NCBI GenBank assembly: GCA_013115135.1
Contig: JABANP010000067.1
Span: forward strand, 62,001 to 126,000
Source: Perkinsus olseni
Taxonomy: Eukaryota; Perkinsozoa; Perkinsida; Perkinsidae
Length of the DNA stretch: 64,000 bases
Reading direction: 5' to 3'
Positions 32,097 to 44,634 of the stretch are shown here, piece by piece (the first letter of the stretch is position 1; every line of letters starts with the position of its first letter). The position numbers and the translations under genes were made by a program. Below the pieces are notes generated by a model that saw only the letters and a list, made by a program, of their open reading frames with translations, was not told the origin of the DNA and searched no databases.

Positions 32097-32683
32097 CTAC
32101 CCTCGAGAGACGGACGGGTAGCTGGTCATCGCTCGACTGCACCATGGATGGATCTTTGTTTCAGCCGAGGCTAGGGCGAGAACCAGAGGGAGGTTGGATA
32201 CCTTCACCCACACCTTCATTCGCGATCGAGTTGTTCTTCGACAGACGGCTTCCATGAGCTGATGGTCGTACTCATGTAGCTGTTCTTGTACCCACTCCGC
32301 ACGTCTCGTGTTACTTAATTCACGGAGTCTGCCTTGTCTGGAGCCTCGCAGAGCAACTCTGGGTGCGACCACTTTTGATTCGAGAGTCCATGCGCGAGGC
32401 TTTTGATATATCTCAACTTCGGCAAGCTCGAGTATTCGGTTATGAAACTGAGTTATAGCGGAAATCGTGTCACCACTAAACTGAATCAATAGCCTTCCTC
32501 TGGAGGCAGCTTCGGTGACACGCGTATGCGAGGCATGTCGGTCCCCAGTCTGTGCGCATCAACCCTGAAGACTCTCTCCGATTGAGGAACTCGAGGCCTG
32601 AATCTTCTGGATAGCTTCGCCGCGCTATGGGCATTTCGCCGTGGCTTGCCCTGCCTCTCATACCACACCATCGTGTTGTTCAT
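32097..32683 (-). CDS. Hypothetical protein, uncertain
   Basis: Minus-strand ORFs at 32486-32683 (starting MNNTMVWYERQGKPRRNAHS) and 32097-32489 have protein-like composition. The second carries a helical charged segment (NTRRAEWVQEQLHEYDHQLM). A short intron near 32,450-32,500 could join them. I do not recognise the product. It would be antisense to the surrounding plus-strand genes, which lowers confidence. Confidence 0.3.
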
Positions 32684-33080
32684 CTGCGAAGGGTCAGCCT
32701 CTCTTCATTTTTCCTTTCATGAGAGTATCCTTGGGATATGCTGCCAGATCGGGAGCGGCCATAAGCTCTCTTCTACAGCCTGATGATGCTGGGGTGAGGT
32801 GCTTTCTCTCATGTCTTTACCCTACGGAAAGTTACTCCTTGCATTTGTGATATCGATTTTTCATTCACTGGTTCGCTGAAGTCCGCTACACTTTCGTCTA
32901 GCAAACGTTGAAGACAACAACTTCGCCGTATTTCGTTGCATACCCCTATCAAAGAACACGCATCGGAGTTTCTCCTGCTATTTCGCGCTGGGCCTTCTCG
33001 CAGAGCGTTTATGGGACAAGCATTTGTTATCTTGGAACTGTTAGTCTCTTTAGGAGAAGAAGTTATCCGATCGCGATGCG
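32684..33080. other. Spacer or 5' exons of the enkurin-domain gene
   Basis: About 0.4 kb without a supported exon. N-terminal exons of the following gene might lie here; the frames I tried gave no recognisable match. Confidence 0.35.
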
Positions 33081-35176
33081 ATGAGAGAGAACGTCCTCAG
33101 TATCAAAAAGATCGTCGAAGAGCGCAAGGCTAGGAGAATGAAAGTGAGCTTCGCCTCTGATGGAGCAGCCCGCTCTCATGTGTTGTTGTTTTTTTCGTTG
33201 AAGGAAGACGCGAACAGGAGACAAGTCCCCTTCAAGATGAAGAGGTTCGCTGAGGTTTCGTCCAGATTCATGCAAAGAAGAGGCGAAGATGAGAAGGTGG
33301 GCATATTAACTTCGCAATTTCCCGATCTCAACTGATTCAAGAGAGCATGGAGAACGGCCTTCTGTTTTAAGGAAGCTTTAATTGACCGAACAAAGATTTT
33401 TTTGATCGGGAAATGGTGTAGTTGCCGGCTAGATAGCACATCTTAGTTTGGAGTGCAGTAAGTGCGTAAAATCGCTTGATGATCGTAGTGTCTATCCGTG
33501 TGCGCAAGGCTCCTTTGTCAGAGAAGGAGTGGTACGGATGCGGAGCAGGCTGGAGGGGAGGAGAAACAAGGTGGGTTGAAATAGCGTGCAACTTTCGTCT
33601 CTCATTGACTGCGAAAGACGTGAATGCAATACGATATCGGGTGACCCGATTCGGGTCCGCGCCCGGTATCTGTCGATTTTGCAGGCTCTTGGGAAGCTCG
33701 TGGAAAACTCGCAAGAAGGTCCGAAGATGCACAAGGATTTCGGACGAATACCGGAATAGTGGGTATAGCAGTGTGAGAAAATTGTCGGCGTTTTCTTTGC
33801 ATATAATTGGTGCAGTGAGAACAATACGTTGTTACGCCAACGGTTCCATCGAGCTCAGCAACATTGAAAACCCTCCTACGAAACCCTCCTTGAACCTCAA
33901 ATTGTGTCCTTCATGACGTTCTCATTCGCCTTGCTCGTTGGTGTAGGGCTTACGACGAATTATCAACAACGATCTTCCGTCTAGGAATAGTATGTTTTTC
34001 AGCATCACCAAGCGTGAGCGTGCGCGGTTGCAGAAGATACTCGATGAGAAGGAGCGCCTGAAAGCAGCACCACCTGGGTGAGTTGGGCGTCGTGAATTTC
34101 GTTCACATCTATATTTGAACTTATCTACAGCAGCGCATGAAGGTTGACGTACTCCTTATCGCGATACCGCGAGCAAGCGGTCACTGCATGAATTCTTCTG
34201 GACCGGGTGATACCGCATATCCACTGCTACTACTACTCTTGGTAGCTTCTCTGACCACTGCTCGAGATCATGCCATCTTGCAAACTGCCCAAGATTCTGT
34301 GAGGCTCAAAACCTCAGTTATTTTCTTCCGAATCCACTGGCCTTCGAGCCTTACGTTGAGAAGTGATTCTTCATTAGTCTATCTACGACAGGCGCTGCTC
34401 ATCGGGTCTCCCGTTATATGGGCTTGATGTCAATTTTCCCGGTCATCAGGTACCGGTATATGGAAGAAGACGAGCAGACTGATGTGCTCAATAATTTGAG
34501 AAAGCGTAGGGATGCGATCTTGTTGAAGCCGCTACAGTTTTGTGCCTTGCGAGAAACTCGGCGCCCGGTTTTCAATCGGTGTTGATGAACTCCGTGCGGC
34601 CATGCACTGACCATGCATAGCCAAGAACCGTATTACGAATGATATTACAACAACAGGCTCGAGAGAGCTTACGATTCGATACTTGTGACAGAGCGCACGC
34701 CCAATAATGACGTTTACCGAGCAACCATCTCGTGACTGTGCACCTTTCCCGATCGAATGATATCTTTTCTTGGTTCATTCAGGAGAGCGCGAAATGGAAC
34801 TTCCTCCTGTTGCACTTCTGTTGCACTTGAAAAAATTCTTAAACTTTCGGATTTGAACTGGTAAATTCATTCGGAAGATGGTCTGGTAAATACGTCACGT
34901 TTTCTGTCGTGGAGCGGCTGGCCAGCGGCGGATGGACGTGACTTTGTGTGGCCTCATGCGTATTTTGCAGGAAAGGAAATCTTGGAGAAGGAGTATCATG
35001 GCCTGCCTTTGCGTATCGAGCTGAGACGACAACGGGAGAGGCAAAAATCGATCGAGACGAGTATGGAGGAGGTTGACGCTGCGATAAGAAAATTCAGCGA
35101 ATCTGATGTGAGTTGCTTGTTCACCTCGGTCGAAATCATCATGGACACACAGATTCTTATTAAGCTGGATGAATGA
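33081..35176 (+). CDS. ENKD1: Enkurin domain-containing protein 1-like (ENKD1)
   Basis: Family role: ENKD1 is a microtubule- and centriole/cilium-associated protein; the enkurin domain is a C-terminal helical module. First supported exon: MRENVLSIKKIVEERKARRM, matching the ENKD1 segment that precedes its conserved 'K...V-SRV' motif. The next exon supplies that motif as VPFKMKRFAEVSSRFMQRRG (33.25 kb). Then KRERARLQKILDEKERLKAA (34.03 kb), and the enkurin domain LEKEYHGLPLRIELRRQRER continuing to MEEVDAAIRKFSESD (35.0-35.1 kb). After a last 46-nt intron the protein ends ILIKLDE, comparable to the KVFVKMDD end of animal ENKD1. Several mid-gene exons are unassigned, and the ATG at 33081 is only the first supported Met. 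Confidence 0.7.
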
Positions 35177-35620
35177 AGCACGCTTCAATGATGAGGGGCA
35201 TGATGTCACAATCAAGTGTTGTTGAGTATGATCTTCGGTGTTGGTGTTTATTACGGGCTTTGGCATCCCCGGCAAAAAGGGTCTTGCAGCTCGGGCTTGA
35301 GGCGTTGGAAGAGATTGTGTCGTTTTTTTCTTGTTTCTTTTTTTATTTTTCCCCTGAGGGGAGTCCCCTTACTGTCTCTGTAGATTAGTGAATATCGTTT
35401 AAGGTGGGTGTGGAAACCTGTATTTGCCCTTCATGAGAATTTGATGTTTTACGTCAAATACACGAATAATATGGGCTAAGCCACTGAAAAGGTGTAGACA
35501 GGAGTGCGCTTCTCGAACCTTACTCACATTGGTATCTCCGAGCAGCTCAACACTATTAGAAGAAGAGTTCCGATCACGCGTCACATGAACAAGATACTTC
35601 TTCATTCTTCCCTCTTCTCA
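35177..35620. other. Spacer between ENKD1-like and TTLL9-like genes
   Basis: No gene. A T-rich tract lies at 35,320-35,350. The frame of the TTLL9-like first exon stays open upstream to 35,504, so the start could be earlier than given. Confidence 0.4.
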
Positions 35621-38533
35621 ATGACTGAGTATCTGCGTGCACTAGTATTCGCAGCCAAAGGCCAACCCGTAGGGACGCGACCAGAACAAACTGCGGCTGG
35701 CCCTCGAGCGTCATCATCATCAACCCGCAACAGCTATCGACGCATCAAGTTTCGCACCTCCTTCAAGAATGTGATTTACGACGTACTAGTCTCAAGGGGG
35801 TGAGCTCACGGAGAGACCGTGCCACCCGGTTGGCGAGGGATGGTCAGGTATGAGGAGTACGGGGCGACAGACGAGTCCCCGCCGGAAACGGCGCATCGGA
35901 ATCGCTCGAGTGAAGGGAGGGAAAATGAGGTAGCCGGGTTGGGCGGGTAGTTGCAGACAGGTTGATTACGACAGATACAGAAGGGAAAGACGCAAACCGA
36001 GTGTGATATTTTCTGGTGAAAAAGTTGAAAAATTGATCGTCCTTGCGGAAGTGTCGGGACAGGTTTGATAAGGAGTGGGTTTCTGAGGTCTTCGATAAGG
36101 TGTATCTGGGGCGGAGGCAAAGAGTAAACCATTTTAGAAATCATTACCAGCTCACTCGGAAGGATATGCTCGTAGTATCTTATCGCAGCGCGAAGATTCT
36201 GAGCGCGGCGTGTCAGGCTAAGAACCTCCAACGCGCTAGAGAGAAGTCTGACATGAACAATGATGACGAGTTGACGAAGATACTCAGTGCCGGCTGTATA
36301 CCGGATACCTATGTAAACGAGCGAGTGGTAGCATGCCGTTATCATCATCCAAACCTGACATGAATGATACTGATAGAAGCCTGAGCTTGAAGGGTCTCGG
36401 CTCTGCAGAGCGGGTAGCGTCTGACCAAGTACAGCTTCGACGTTGGGGATCAGCCTCCGTGACAATCCATTCGTCAGCCCTTTCGTCGCTCTCCGCTGTC
36501 TGATTCGCGAGTTCGCGAGATCGTGGACGGCGTTTCACGAGTACAGCAGGAACAACTGCTACAGTGTTCTGAACTAATTTGGAATATTGTCTAAAAAGTT
36601 AATTTCGCCTCAACTGCAGAGGGTTTGAACTTCGAACTTCGTTTGTTGCAAAGATATCAATCGCACCTTCCAAAAACTGTGACCGTTTCATGCCTACGTC
36701 CTGAGGTATGGGCTAGGGGACAAGATGGATTGTGTGCTCACACAACCACAGCCCTCACGCGCGGCTCGCAGGTCCTCCCGAATGAATACCCAATCTTTGC
36801 CGGAGAGGTTTAGAAAAGAGCAGCGCAGGTGGCAGTTGGTGGATTATGAAGCCCACCAACACCGCGCAAGGAAAAGGAATCTTTCTTTTTGACAAGCTGT
36901 CACAGATTAGCGAATGGAAGGGCAACAAGATCAGTACTTCTCATGAGCGAATCTTGGGTTGATGAGAGGCATTGACAGGTAGCATGTCGCACATGGCGCA
37001 ACTTATTGGGGATCAGCAATCGGTTCTCATCGACGCGAACGATCCCAGCCGGAGAGATCGTCCACGAGCCGAGGAAGCCGCAAAGTCAGTGAGGGCCTGA
37101 GAATTTTTGCTGTAGCATGCTCATCATGGATTAGCATGGACGATTGTGGAGATTACGATAGAGTTCCCCCTGCGATATCGAAAAAAACTAGTTGAAAAAT
37201 CTATTCCGTAATTTGCTAAGAAAGTGTGGAACTGTCCACATCGCGAAATTTTCCAAAGAATGTAAATGGTCGTGATGATGAAGAGCTCTCATGGCCTGAG
37301 GTGGATGGTGTCTGCGGTTCAGGAAAAATAGATCGATACATGCATGATAGAACGGAAAATTTACTGACGGAAGCGCTTCGCTCCGCTGGGATTCCGCCCT
37401 CCTTTGTTTGCTTGCGGCCCGAAGAGAGGCATCTGAACGGTGAAGCCGTCTGTGTGTGGTCTGATCAGGTTGACCACCCCGGTGACAAGGCGGTGAACAA
37501 CAATTCAAACAGCGGGAATACTGGATTGCCTCGGGAGTGGTTGAAGCCTACGTGGTTCAGAAGTACATAGCACGTCCACTTTTACTTGGTGAGAAACTCT
37601 GGGCGATCGCTCGACTGGCGAGTTGCTAAGGACGTTTCCGATCAATTTCTTCTGGTAGACCTTACAGCGGAAAACAGTCTCCCTTTCTGTGCAAAGAGCC
37701 TCGTCTCTTTTCCCGCTCTGTTCTTGAAGTCTCTAAGTTCACGATTTTGGAAGGTCGAGGCGCTCGGCCTCCTTGTTGTCGTATCTTATGTCGCAGAAAG
37801 CGTTCGACAGTCTAGGCATCGTTCCACTTCAGGTGGAAAGAAATTTGATCTCCGGCTTTACGTCTTGGTACCAAATTTTTCGCCACTCACAGTGTGGGTG
37901 TATCGGCAAGGCTTCGCCAGACTGTCCATGTCGCGGTACTCGAAAGACGAAAAAGAGCATGGAGAATCACGCGGTTCATCTCACTAACGTCGCCGTGCAA
38001 AAGTATCGCCGGGTTACAACTCCACACATGGCGGGAAGTACGATTTGAACGAACTGAAAATATTTTTGTCGGCGAAGTTCGGCAGTGACCGGGTCGAGAA
38101 CATGTTCTTCGATATGGAGAGCATAATTTTAGCGTCTCTGAAAGCTGTGGAAGCGAAAGTGGCTCCAGACAAGCACAGTTTCGAGCTGTACGGGTACGAC
38201 ATCATCCTGGACGAGAAACTCAAACCGTGGTTACTCGAAGTCAACGCGTCTCCGAGTTTAACAGCGAACACACCGAGTGATTACCGGATGAAGTTTGACC
38301 TGCTGGACGACGTGTTCAACGTCCTCAACATAGAGGGGATCATTCCAGAAGATCTTTACCCTGGCCTTAGACAGATAGGTGGATTCGATCTGCTCTATCA
38401 CTCTGACATCGGCAGAGTGCGAGAAGCGGACAATGCTTTGACGAAGAGTCGACTGGGTCGGTATAATGATAGGTTGGAGGTCCTTCGTGAACTTGCTTTC
38501 CGAATCGCCGCTCGTGATGGGTGCAAGAGATGA
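35621..38533 (+). CDS. TTLL9: Tubulin tyrosine ligase-like protein, TTLL9 type (polyglutamylase family)
   Basis: ATP-grasp enzyme family that adds glutamates to axonemal tubulin; TTLL9 acts in flagella. Exons follow TTLL9 order: FRTSFKNVIYDVLVSRG (35.76 kb), RVNHFRNHYQLTRKDMLV (36.12 kb) then NLQRAREKSD (36.23 kb), LPNEYPIFAGE (36.78 kb), WWIMKPTNTAQGKGIFLF (36.84 kb), VVEAYVVQKYIARPLLLG (37.54 kb), GKKFDLRLYVLVPNFSPL and VWVYRQGFARLSMSRYS (37.83-37.94 kb), HAVHLTNVAVQKYRR (37.98 kb), then KFGSDRVENMFFDM and FELYGYDIILDEKLKPWLLE with VNASPSLTANTPSDY (38.06-38.29 kb). The ATP-binding and catalytic signatures are present. Reading frame shifts by one base near 36.81, 37.96 and 38.03 kb, next to A, T or G runs, so these are either sequence errors, missed tiny introns or real lesions. 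The C-terminus runs in one frame to the stop at 38533. The start at 35621 is tentative. Confidence 0.85.
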
Positions 38534-39425
38534 TCATGGCAAGTCGTTATTTTCTGTATGGAGGAGGCTCTCGAGTTCATTAATCATCCGGAGACTCCGG
38601 ACAGGAGCGGTATGATTAGATGAGCATATACAGATGGTGGTATGATAATGAATGATGAAACGGTTCTGAAACGGTGCCAATCGATTTTCACTCTCATTAG
38701 CAGTATACCTTTCGAAGTTTATTAACAAACTCTCCTTATTAAGCAAGTAATCTCAAAAAAAGTGCTTTGCATAACGGCTTGGTTCGCACTGTAGTAATTT
38801 CATGGACGTACAACATGAATTCTGAGAGAGTTGTATACTATGAAAACTGAGCGAATCTGTCCGTGCTCTTCATATCGGGAGACAAGGTTATCCGACCAGC
38901 CAAATTGGCTGAGCCAATCACAATCGTTTCGGAAACCTTGGGAGCGTGTAATTTCGCCGGCCTAGTTCAAACTCAAGGCTCGAAAACCTCGGAAGTTTCG
39001 CGGACCCCATCCAAGTACACTACCTCGTTGTAGGGGATGTAGAACGGAACATAAGTAGATTGGGCTCATAGTGAAGGAGATAGAGCGAGGAGCAGTCGTT
39101 GTGTAATATTACACAAACTTATGTAGACAGTACGAATGAAGCTAGAGCGATACCAGACGCCATCTGGCAGATGGTGCCTGCTCTTCCACCGTGCCAATCC
39201 GCGCACTTCAATCACAGCTTAGTTGTGTGATGTAGACAGTTCACATGTCACTTCCCAATGACCTTCTCGACCACAAGCAAGCTGCGGGTGATAGATCTCA
39301 TGCAGGCCTTCCCCAGGTGACGATGAGTCCGCCTCAGTCGAGCGGTACGCTCCTCCCTTGTCAGAACAATCGACGACGGATCGTCACACGATACGACCTG
39401 ATAGACGTGTTTAGAGGAGTTCGAC
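38534..39425. other. Intergenic region
   Basis: No gene seen in 0.9 kb. Small antisense ORFs here have no recognisable domains. Confidence 0.5.
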
Positions 39426-42400
39426 ATGCACCGGTTAGAAGCCATCTTGAAAACTCGGAACTCGGGTGGGCTTTCGCTCCGCTCGTCCTCTGAGAGACTG
39501 TACTCAGGTCGAGATTTATCCTTCTGGTGCAAAGCGTTCGAGGAGATTCTTGAACCACCAACCGCGCAGGAGCAAGCTCAGCTCAAGCTAGCTGTCGCCG
39601 ACCTCCTCGCTGACGTTTTTCTATCGGAGAAAGAATCTAACAAGATTGAATTCAACCATGAGCGCACAGAAGACGGTGGTGAAGGGTTCGAACTCGACTG
39701 GAAGACCTTCACTGAGTATCTGCTCGGTCGGGCAAAGGAATCCGACCGGGCTCGTGAGGGACGGGAGAATCTACGAATGCGTGGATTATCGATTCCAAGA
39801 TGCCCGGTAAGTTCCTTGTCCGGAGGTGACAGTATGTGCCAGTTTGATATGCAAATTACATTATTCATCTTAACTAGTCGTTATGATAATTTTTTTGATA
39901 ATCGTACCTCACAGGGAAGCCGATTAAAGTCACAAGTCAAACAGTGAAACAAGTCTAAATCGATCAACCGTTTCACACACAAAATTTGCGTATCAAACCG
40001 GCACATACAGTACTGTTTTCGACGGTATAATCAGTACCATCAGAACAGTTACTATTCGCGCTACGGGCATGACGATTGTGTGCTCGCACAATCGCAGCTG
40101 CCGATGATGGCCCGTTCCTCAGGCAACAGCTGTCCCAATTTCGATCGACCACTGTCGCCATTATGGCCGCATTCTGTCCTTCCATTCCTTACCCTTGAGA
40201 CCGGCTAAATCCGGGCCCTACGCAAACGTAGATTTCATAGTCTCGGCCGAGGAGGACGCGACCAGCCTGAGAGTGTGGACCTCGCGACGCAAAGACACTG
40301 CCATCCAGTGGGTTGCTGACCTGCTACTGCCTCGGTCAGGCCTCAGAGCCACCCACACTGCAAGCGACGGAATGGAAGGTCGACAGTCGGCCACTTTTGT
40401 GACGGCCTTGCTTACTGATGGAAATATCGGAATCTGGGATCTCGAAGGGTTGTACAAGAATCTTTCGAGTGACCAGCAGCTGCGCTCTCGAATGTGGAGA
40501 TTCCCGTGTCGCGAAGTGATCAGTATGAGTCGGCTGGAGGGCGATGTGGGGTCCTCCTGTGAAGGGCTGTGGTATAGCCAACTGCTGGAAAGCTTCGTGG
40601 TCGCCCATGCCCAGACACACTCTCTTCGAGCGTTCAAACTCACACCCTCTAGGAAGAGTGGGAGTCGCGTAGGTCTCAGGGTCCTGCGGCGTCTCGACAC
40701 CCCTTCCATCTTAGGCCCCTCTCTCAGAGGACTTTACACGCCCTGTAGCAGACCCCGCATCATCAACGGTTCACATCACGCAAGGCATCTGTATGCTCGG
40801 CTGTCACGACGCTAGAGTAACCGCCATTACGGACATCTCTCATCCCACGTCCTCGTCGTCCCTCGACCTGTCCGACAGCCGCCTGATGGCCAGCGTGGCC
40901 GCTGATGCTACGGTCGGTGTGTGGGACCTTCGAACGGGCTATCAAGTAAGCCCTTCCACAGTCAGCCATTCATCAGCATCAACTCCTTCCAGGTGCATCG
41001 TTTCACGATCCCAAACTATGGCGGACCGAGACCGCAGCTACGCTCTATCGCTTATGGGGCGGCGGTCGACCGTCTTGTTATCGCGGGGTCCAGCTGCCTT
41101 GTTTACGTTGTGCAACCTGTCCCCCCACCAGGGTCGGCGAGTCTCGGTCAGTCGGTCATTCGTCGGCTGGTGGGCCACAAGACGCCACTGACTTCGGTCG
41201 CCACTCCGCCGGGAGCTTCCTCGTGCGCCATAAGCTGCGACGAATGGGGAGAGATGCGAATATGGAATTTGAGGAAACTCGAGTGTGTGCAAGTGATCAA
41301 GAGTGCCACTAGCGGACTCAAATGCTGTGGAGCTGAGAAGATGTCCTTCCGAGGTGGGTCAGCAGAAGGAGCGGTGAGGCTGCTTTTCTGCTCTACAAAG
41401 TTCGGACGAGTCGACTTATTTCACTCGAAAAGACCCACTGGTGCCAGCAGGCGGCCAGTGGCGGTGGTCATCAGCTTGCTGAGGTCGACTATTACAGTAG
41501 CAGAGCCGTCGAAGGTGCGCGTTCACAGTCTATCGAACGCTGAGCTCATCACGGAAATTATGGCGCGCGAAATTGGCGAACCGACGGAAGTGGTTGATGA
41601 CAGGACGATAAGCACGATCTCTCTAACAGAAGACCACGGTGAACTCATGGTTGGGTTTTCTGATGGATCTTTGGCCATCCAATTGATGTCGATGAATGGA
41701 AGACACCCTCAACCGGCCGAGGCCCACTCCAACCTTCCCGTTACCGACATAAGGCACTCTGCTGCACGGGGCATGATCATCAGCTTATCGAGTCAAGATG
41801 GGGTCTGCCTGGTCCACGCGGACCGGCCGGGAGGAAGCATACGAACAGGCAAGCGTGGTTTTTGCCTCTCATTCGCAGGGTAGAGCCGCCGTGCGCTATA
41901 CCGCAGAGTGAAAGAAGAATCAATTACGCGTTCAATACGCTGAAGGGACTCCTCGCGAGTGTCGTGTCGGGCGAGGAGGGCCGAGTGAGCCTCTGGTCTG
42001 TAGAGGAAGCAACAGGCCTTACGAGTACGATCAGCACCCAAGGGGTACTCACCAATGACAGAAGGGTTATGGTCGAGGCGGTAGCATTCCTCGAGCCCTT
42101 CTTGGTTCTCGTCGTCCTCACTCGGGAGCATCTGGAAGTCCCAGATCCCGACTGCTGATGATAACACTGTCATTCACGATGCACAAGCAGGAAAGGTCAT
42201 GATGACCATCGCTCGATTCAGATTGAAGGTGGGAAGTTCTCTCCTCCGGCCGCCTTGCAAGCCTGGGTAGGTTTACGTTGGCTCCAACGTGACACCGCAT
42301 TGGACGCCCATCATTGACCGCGCTGATAAGAAGGTTGAGCATCATTTTGATATCCCCCTGACTGAGATCGAACCCCCTATCCGAGGATCATCTTCTACCG

Positions 42401-44634
42401 TCAAACTACTGGTGACAGTGGTTAACACCATCCTGTATCTTCCTAGCTTCGACCTCAGATGCGCATGAACGATATGGAAGGATGCCTTCACGAGAACACT
42501 GTATGCAGTGATTTACTGTTCAAGTGTGGATATGCTACGAAGGGAATTAATCGAGAACATTTTCGAGGCGCGCGGTCGGGAGCCGTTGAGGGTACGACCG
42601 CCGGCTAGCTGTCACCTTTCACTACGTTATCATCCCTGACAGGCGATGTGCGAGGTCGCCACGAAACTGACAAGTGGAGTCTCCAACAAGGATGGTAGGC
42701 TCGAGCTCGATACCGATCAGCTGACGTCCTCTCTTAGGGGGCCCTGTCCAGCGGGACGCTCGAAAAGCTAAGCCAACCGCACATTGGAACCAAGTGAGCA
42801 CGCAGATCTTGATATGAGGTTTACCACGCCTCTTCCTAGACTACTGCTGTCACTGACCGAGTGGATGTGTCGGGCCTAGTCGTAGCGGAGATTGCCGGCC
42901 GCAAAGTGATGACCTTCGAGCTCCACCTCGAAGGCGATAGATCAGTTCTCGAGGGGTAAAGGCAGGCCAAACTTCGGAAAAAATCGACGTACTCGATGGT
43001 CGTTTTCAGAAAATCTGCGAAACCTTCACGTCACAGGCCGAGCTTCTCTTCCATTGGGAGAAGTAAACTCCTCGTGGTCCTTCCCCTTCTCCACTACTGG
43101 CCTTAGGCGTTACGGCATCGTGCGCCGCAGTGTCAGAATTTAGTTTATCCGCTTCTAGTGCGGATGATGGGCCTGTCACCAGTACAGTTTTACAGGCATC
43201 AACGGACCGTGAGAGAACCTCGAGGAGTGAACGGCTATCACAATGCTCGTTTCAGCCGAACTGGTGACACTGCTGGTCGCGACGCGCCACGGCTTCGACC
43301 TCCTACGACTTTCCGATGGCGCCGTTATAAGACGGCACATTGAACCTTTTGGAGGTACAAACGTCCTCAGAAGGAATATCCAGCTTCCATTCCAGAAGTA
43401 CCGGCGTCCCGGTCTGCATGGCCGTCAGCGCCCTTCCCCTTCGACGCCCCCATAGTTGCCAGGCTGATAGCCTCCGGCACATCAAACGCCTCCGAGGGCT
43501 ACGTCGAGGAGTGAGTCGATCGTAGTTGGCGTGTTGCGAAAAGACACTCCTCAGAGAAAACCACGACGGCCGACGTCGTCTCGAAGCGGCGTTTTGTCAT
43601 GCAACTTTGAGCGCTGAACCCGCAGTGGAGGTGAGAGCGTCGCTGGGTTATCAGGAGGAAGCTCGTCCATTCAAGGATTCTCTCCCTTCCCGCAACACCC
43701 TCGAGATGACAGCTAGAACTGCAAGGATGAGCGACGCCTCGCATGCTAGAGCGGCGACCGCGGATAAGTTAACACCGAGGACCCTGCAGGTCGCCGTCGG
43801 CTACTTAACGTTTATCAGTTCATTAGCGTTCAGGGTACGACATTTCTCGACTATTTCACTTGGAGTCCGACGATGCCTCCGTGGGGACATCTGGTCAGTC
43901 GAAATCCGCACTGTGTGAAATCAACGTCGGGAGCGTTCTTTCAGAGTCCCTCAGCGAGTGATGAGGTACAGGGGAGAACTAAGAGCCACTTGGACCGGAT
44001 TGGAATCGCCATTGATAAGACGATTGAAGATTTCGCCTGGAAACGCCGGAGGGTGAGGGAATCTTGAAGATACCATTTTCTCCACTGTGCGCAAAAATTG
44101 ATTTGTTAGGAGAAATCGCAACGGGGGAAGCGACGGGCTTTTAGTGAGACGAACCTCTTAGAGAGGCCGGACATACTCGCACGAGCTAGTAATCATACGA
44201 GCTTCGAGAAGTGAGTCGTTAGGCCCTCGACCTGTGATGACGCCATTTACCCTCCGGTACATGTCGATGACCGCGACAGAGCTAACCACCGCCTGTGCTC
44301 GAGGAGAGCTCTTCTCTGCAGCAGGCAGTAGACCGAGTCGCGAGACCAGAACAGGAGCCAGGCGATTGAAGAACATCCTCAGTCCGAAGGTGAGTGTTGG
44401 TCGATAGATTGCAGTGATACCGCCCTTCAGCTGGCGGTCCTCACGGCGAGTCGGGTTCTAGCCGTTGCTGCTACCGACATGTCTGACGAGGGAGTCAACA
44501 TCTCCACAGAAGATGATTTTGAAGCCTTTGTACAGGTAGGTCGTTGAGCCGATAAACGGAGAAGATTATTCGCTCATTTCTCTTCAGAACTTGTTTGTCC
44601 CGTCAAAGCGGGTATTCACGATCCAAGCATCGTA
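39426..44634 (+). CDS. Large WD40-repeat protein, possibly ciliary (EF-hand/WD type); may be two genes
   Basis: The first exon (from ATG 39426) encodes an acidic helical region with FELDWKTFTEYLLGRAKESD, similar to the EF-hand-like start of WDR49/WDR64-type proteins, and ends at a GTAAGT donor near 39,808. Propeller blades follow: ALLTDGNIGIWDLEGLYK (40.42 kb), MASVAADATVGVWDLRTGYQ (40.9 kb), AISCDEWGEMRIWNLRKLEC (41.25 kb), ELMVGFSDGSLAIQLM (41.65 kb), SVVSGEEGRVSLWSVEEATG (41.97 kb), then IPTADDNTVIHDAQAGKVMM (42.17 kb). Downstream candidate exons include VDVSGLVVAEIAGRKVM (42.87 kb), LVTLLVATRHGFDLLRLSDG (43.26 kb), IDKTIEDFAWKRRRV (44.02 kb) and STEDDFEAFVQ (44.52 kb), with a last exon ending VFTIQAS at 44634. 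A one-base frame change near 42.12 kb is unexplained. The family beyond WD40 is an inference. Confidence 0.65.

Noticed and set aside
36781..36850. Programmed +1 frameshift in the TTLL9-like gene.
   Set aside because: The region has short homopolymers, and an alternative 42-nt GT-AG intron could remove part of it, so no specific recoding signal can be claimed.
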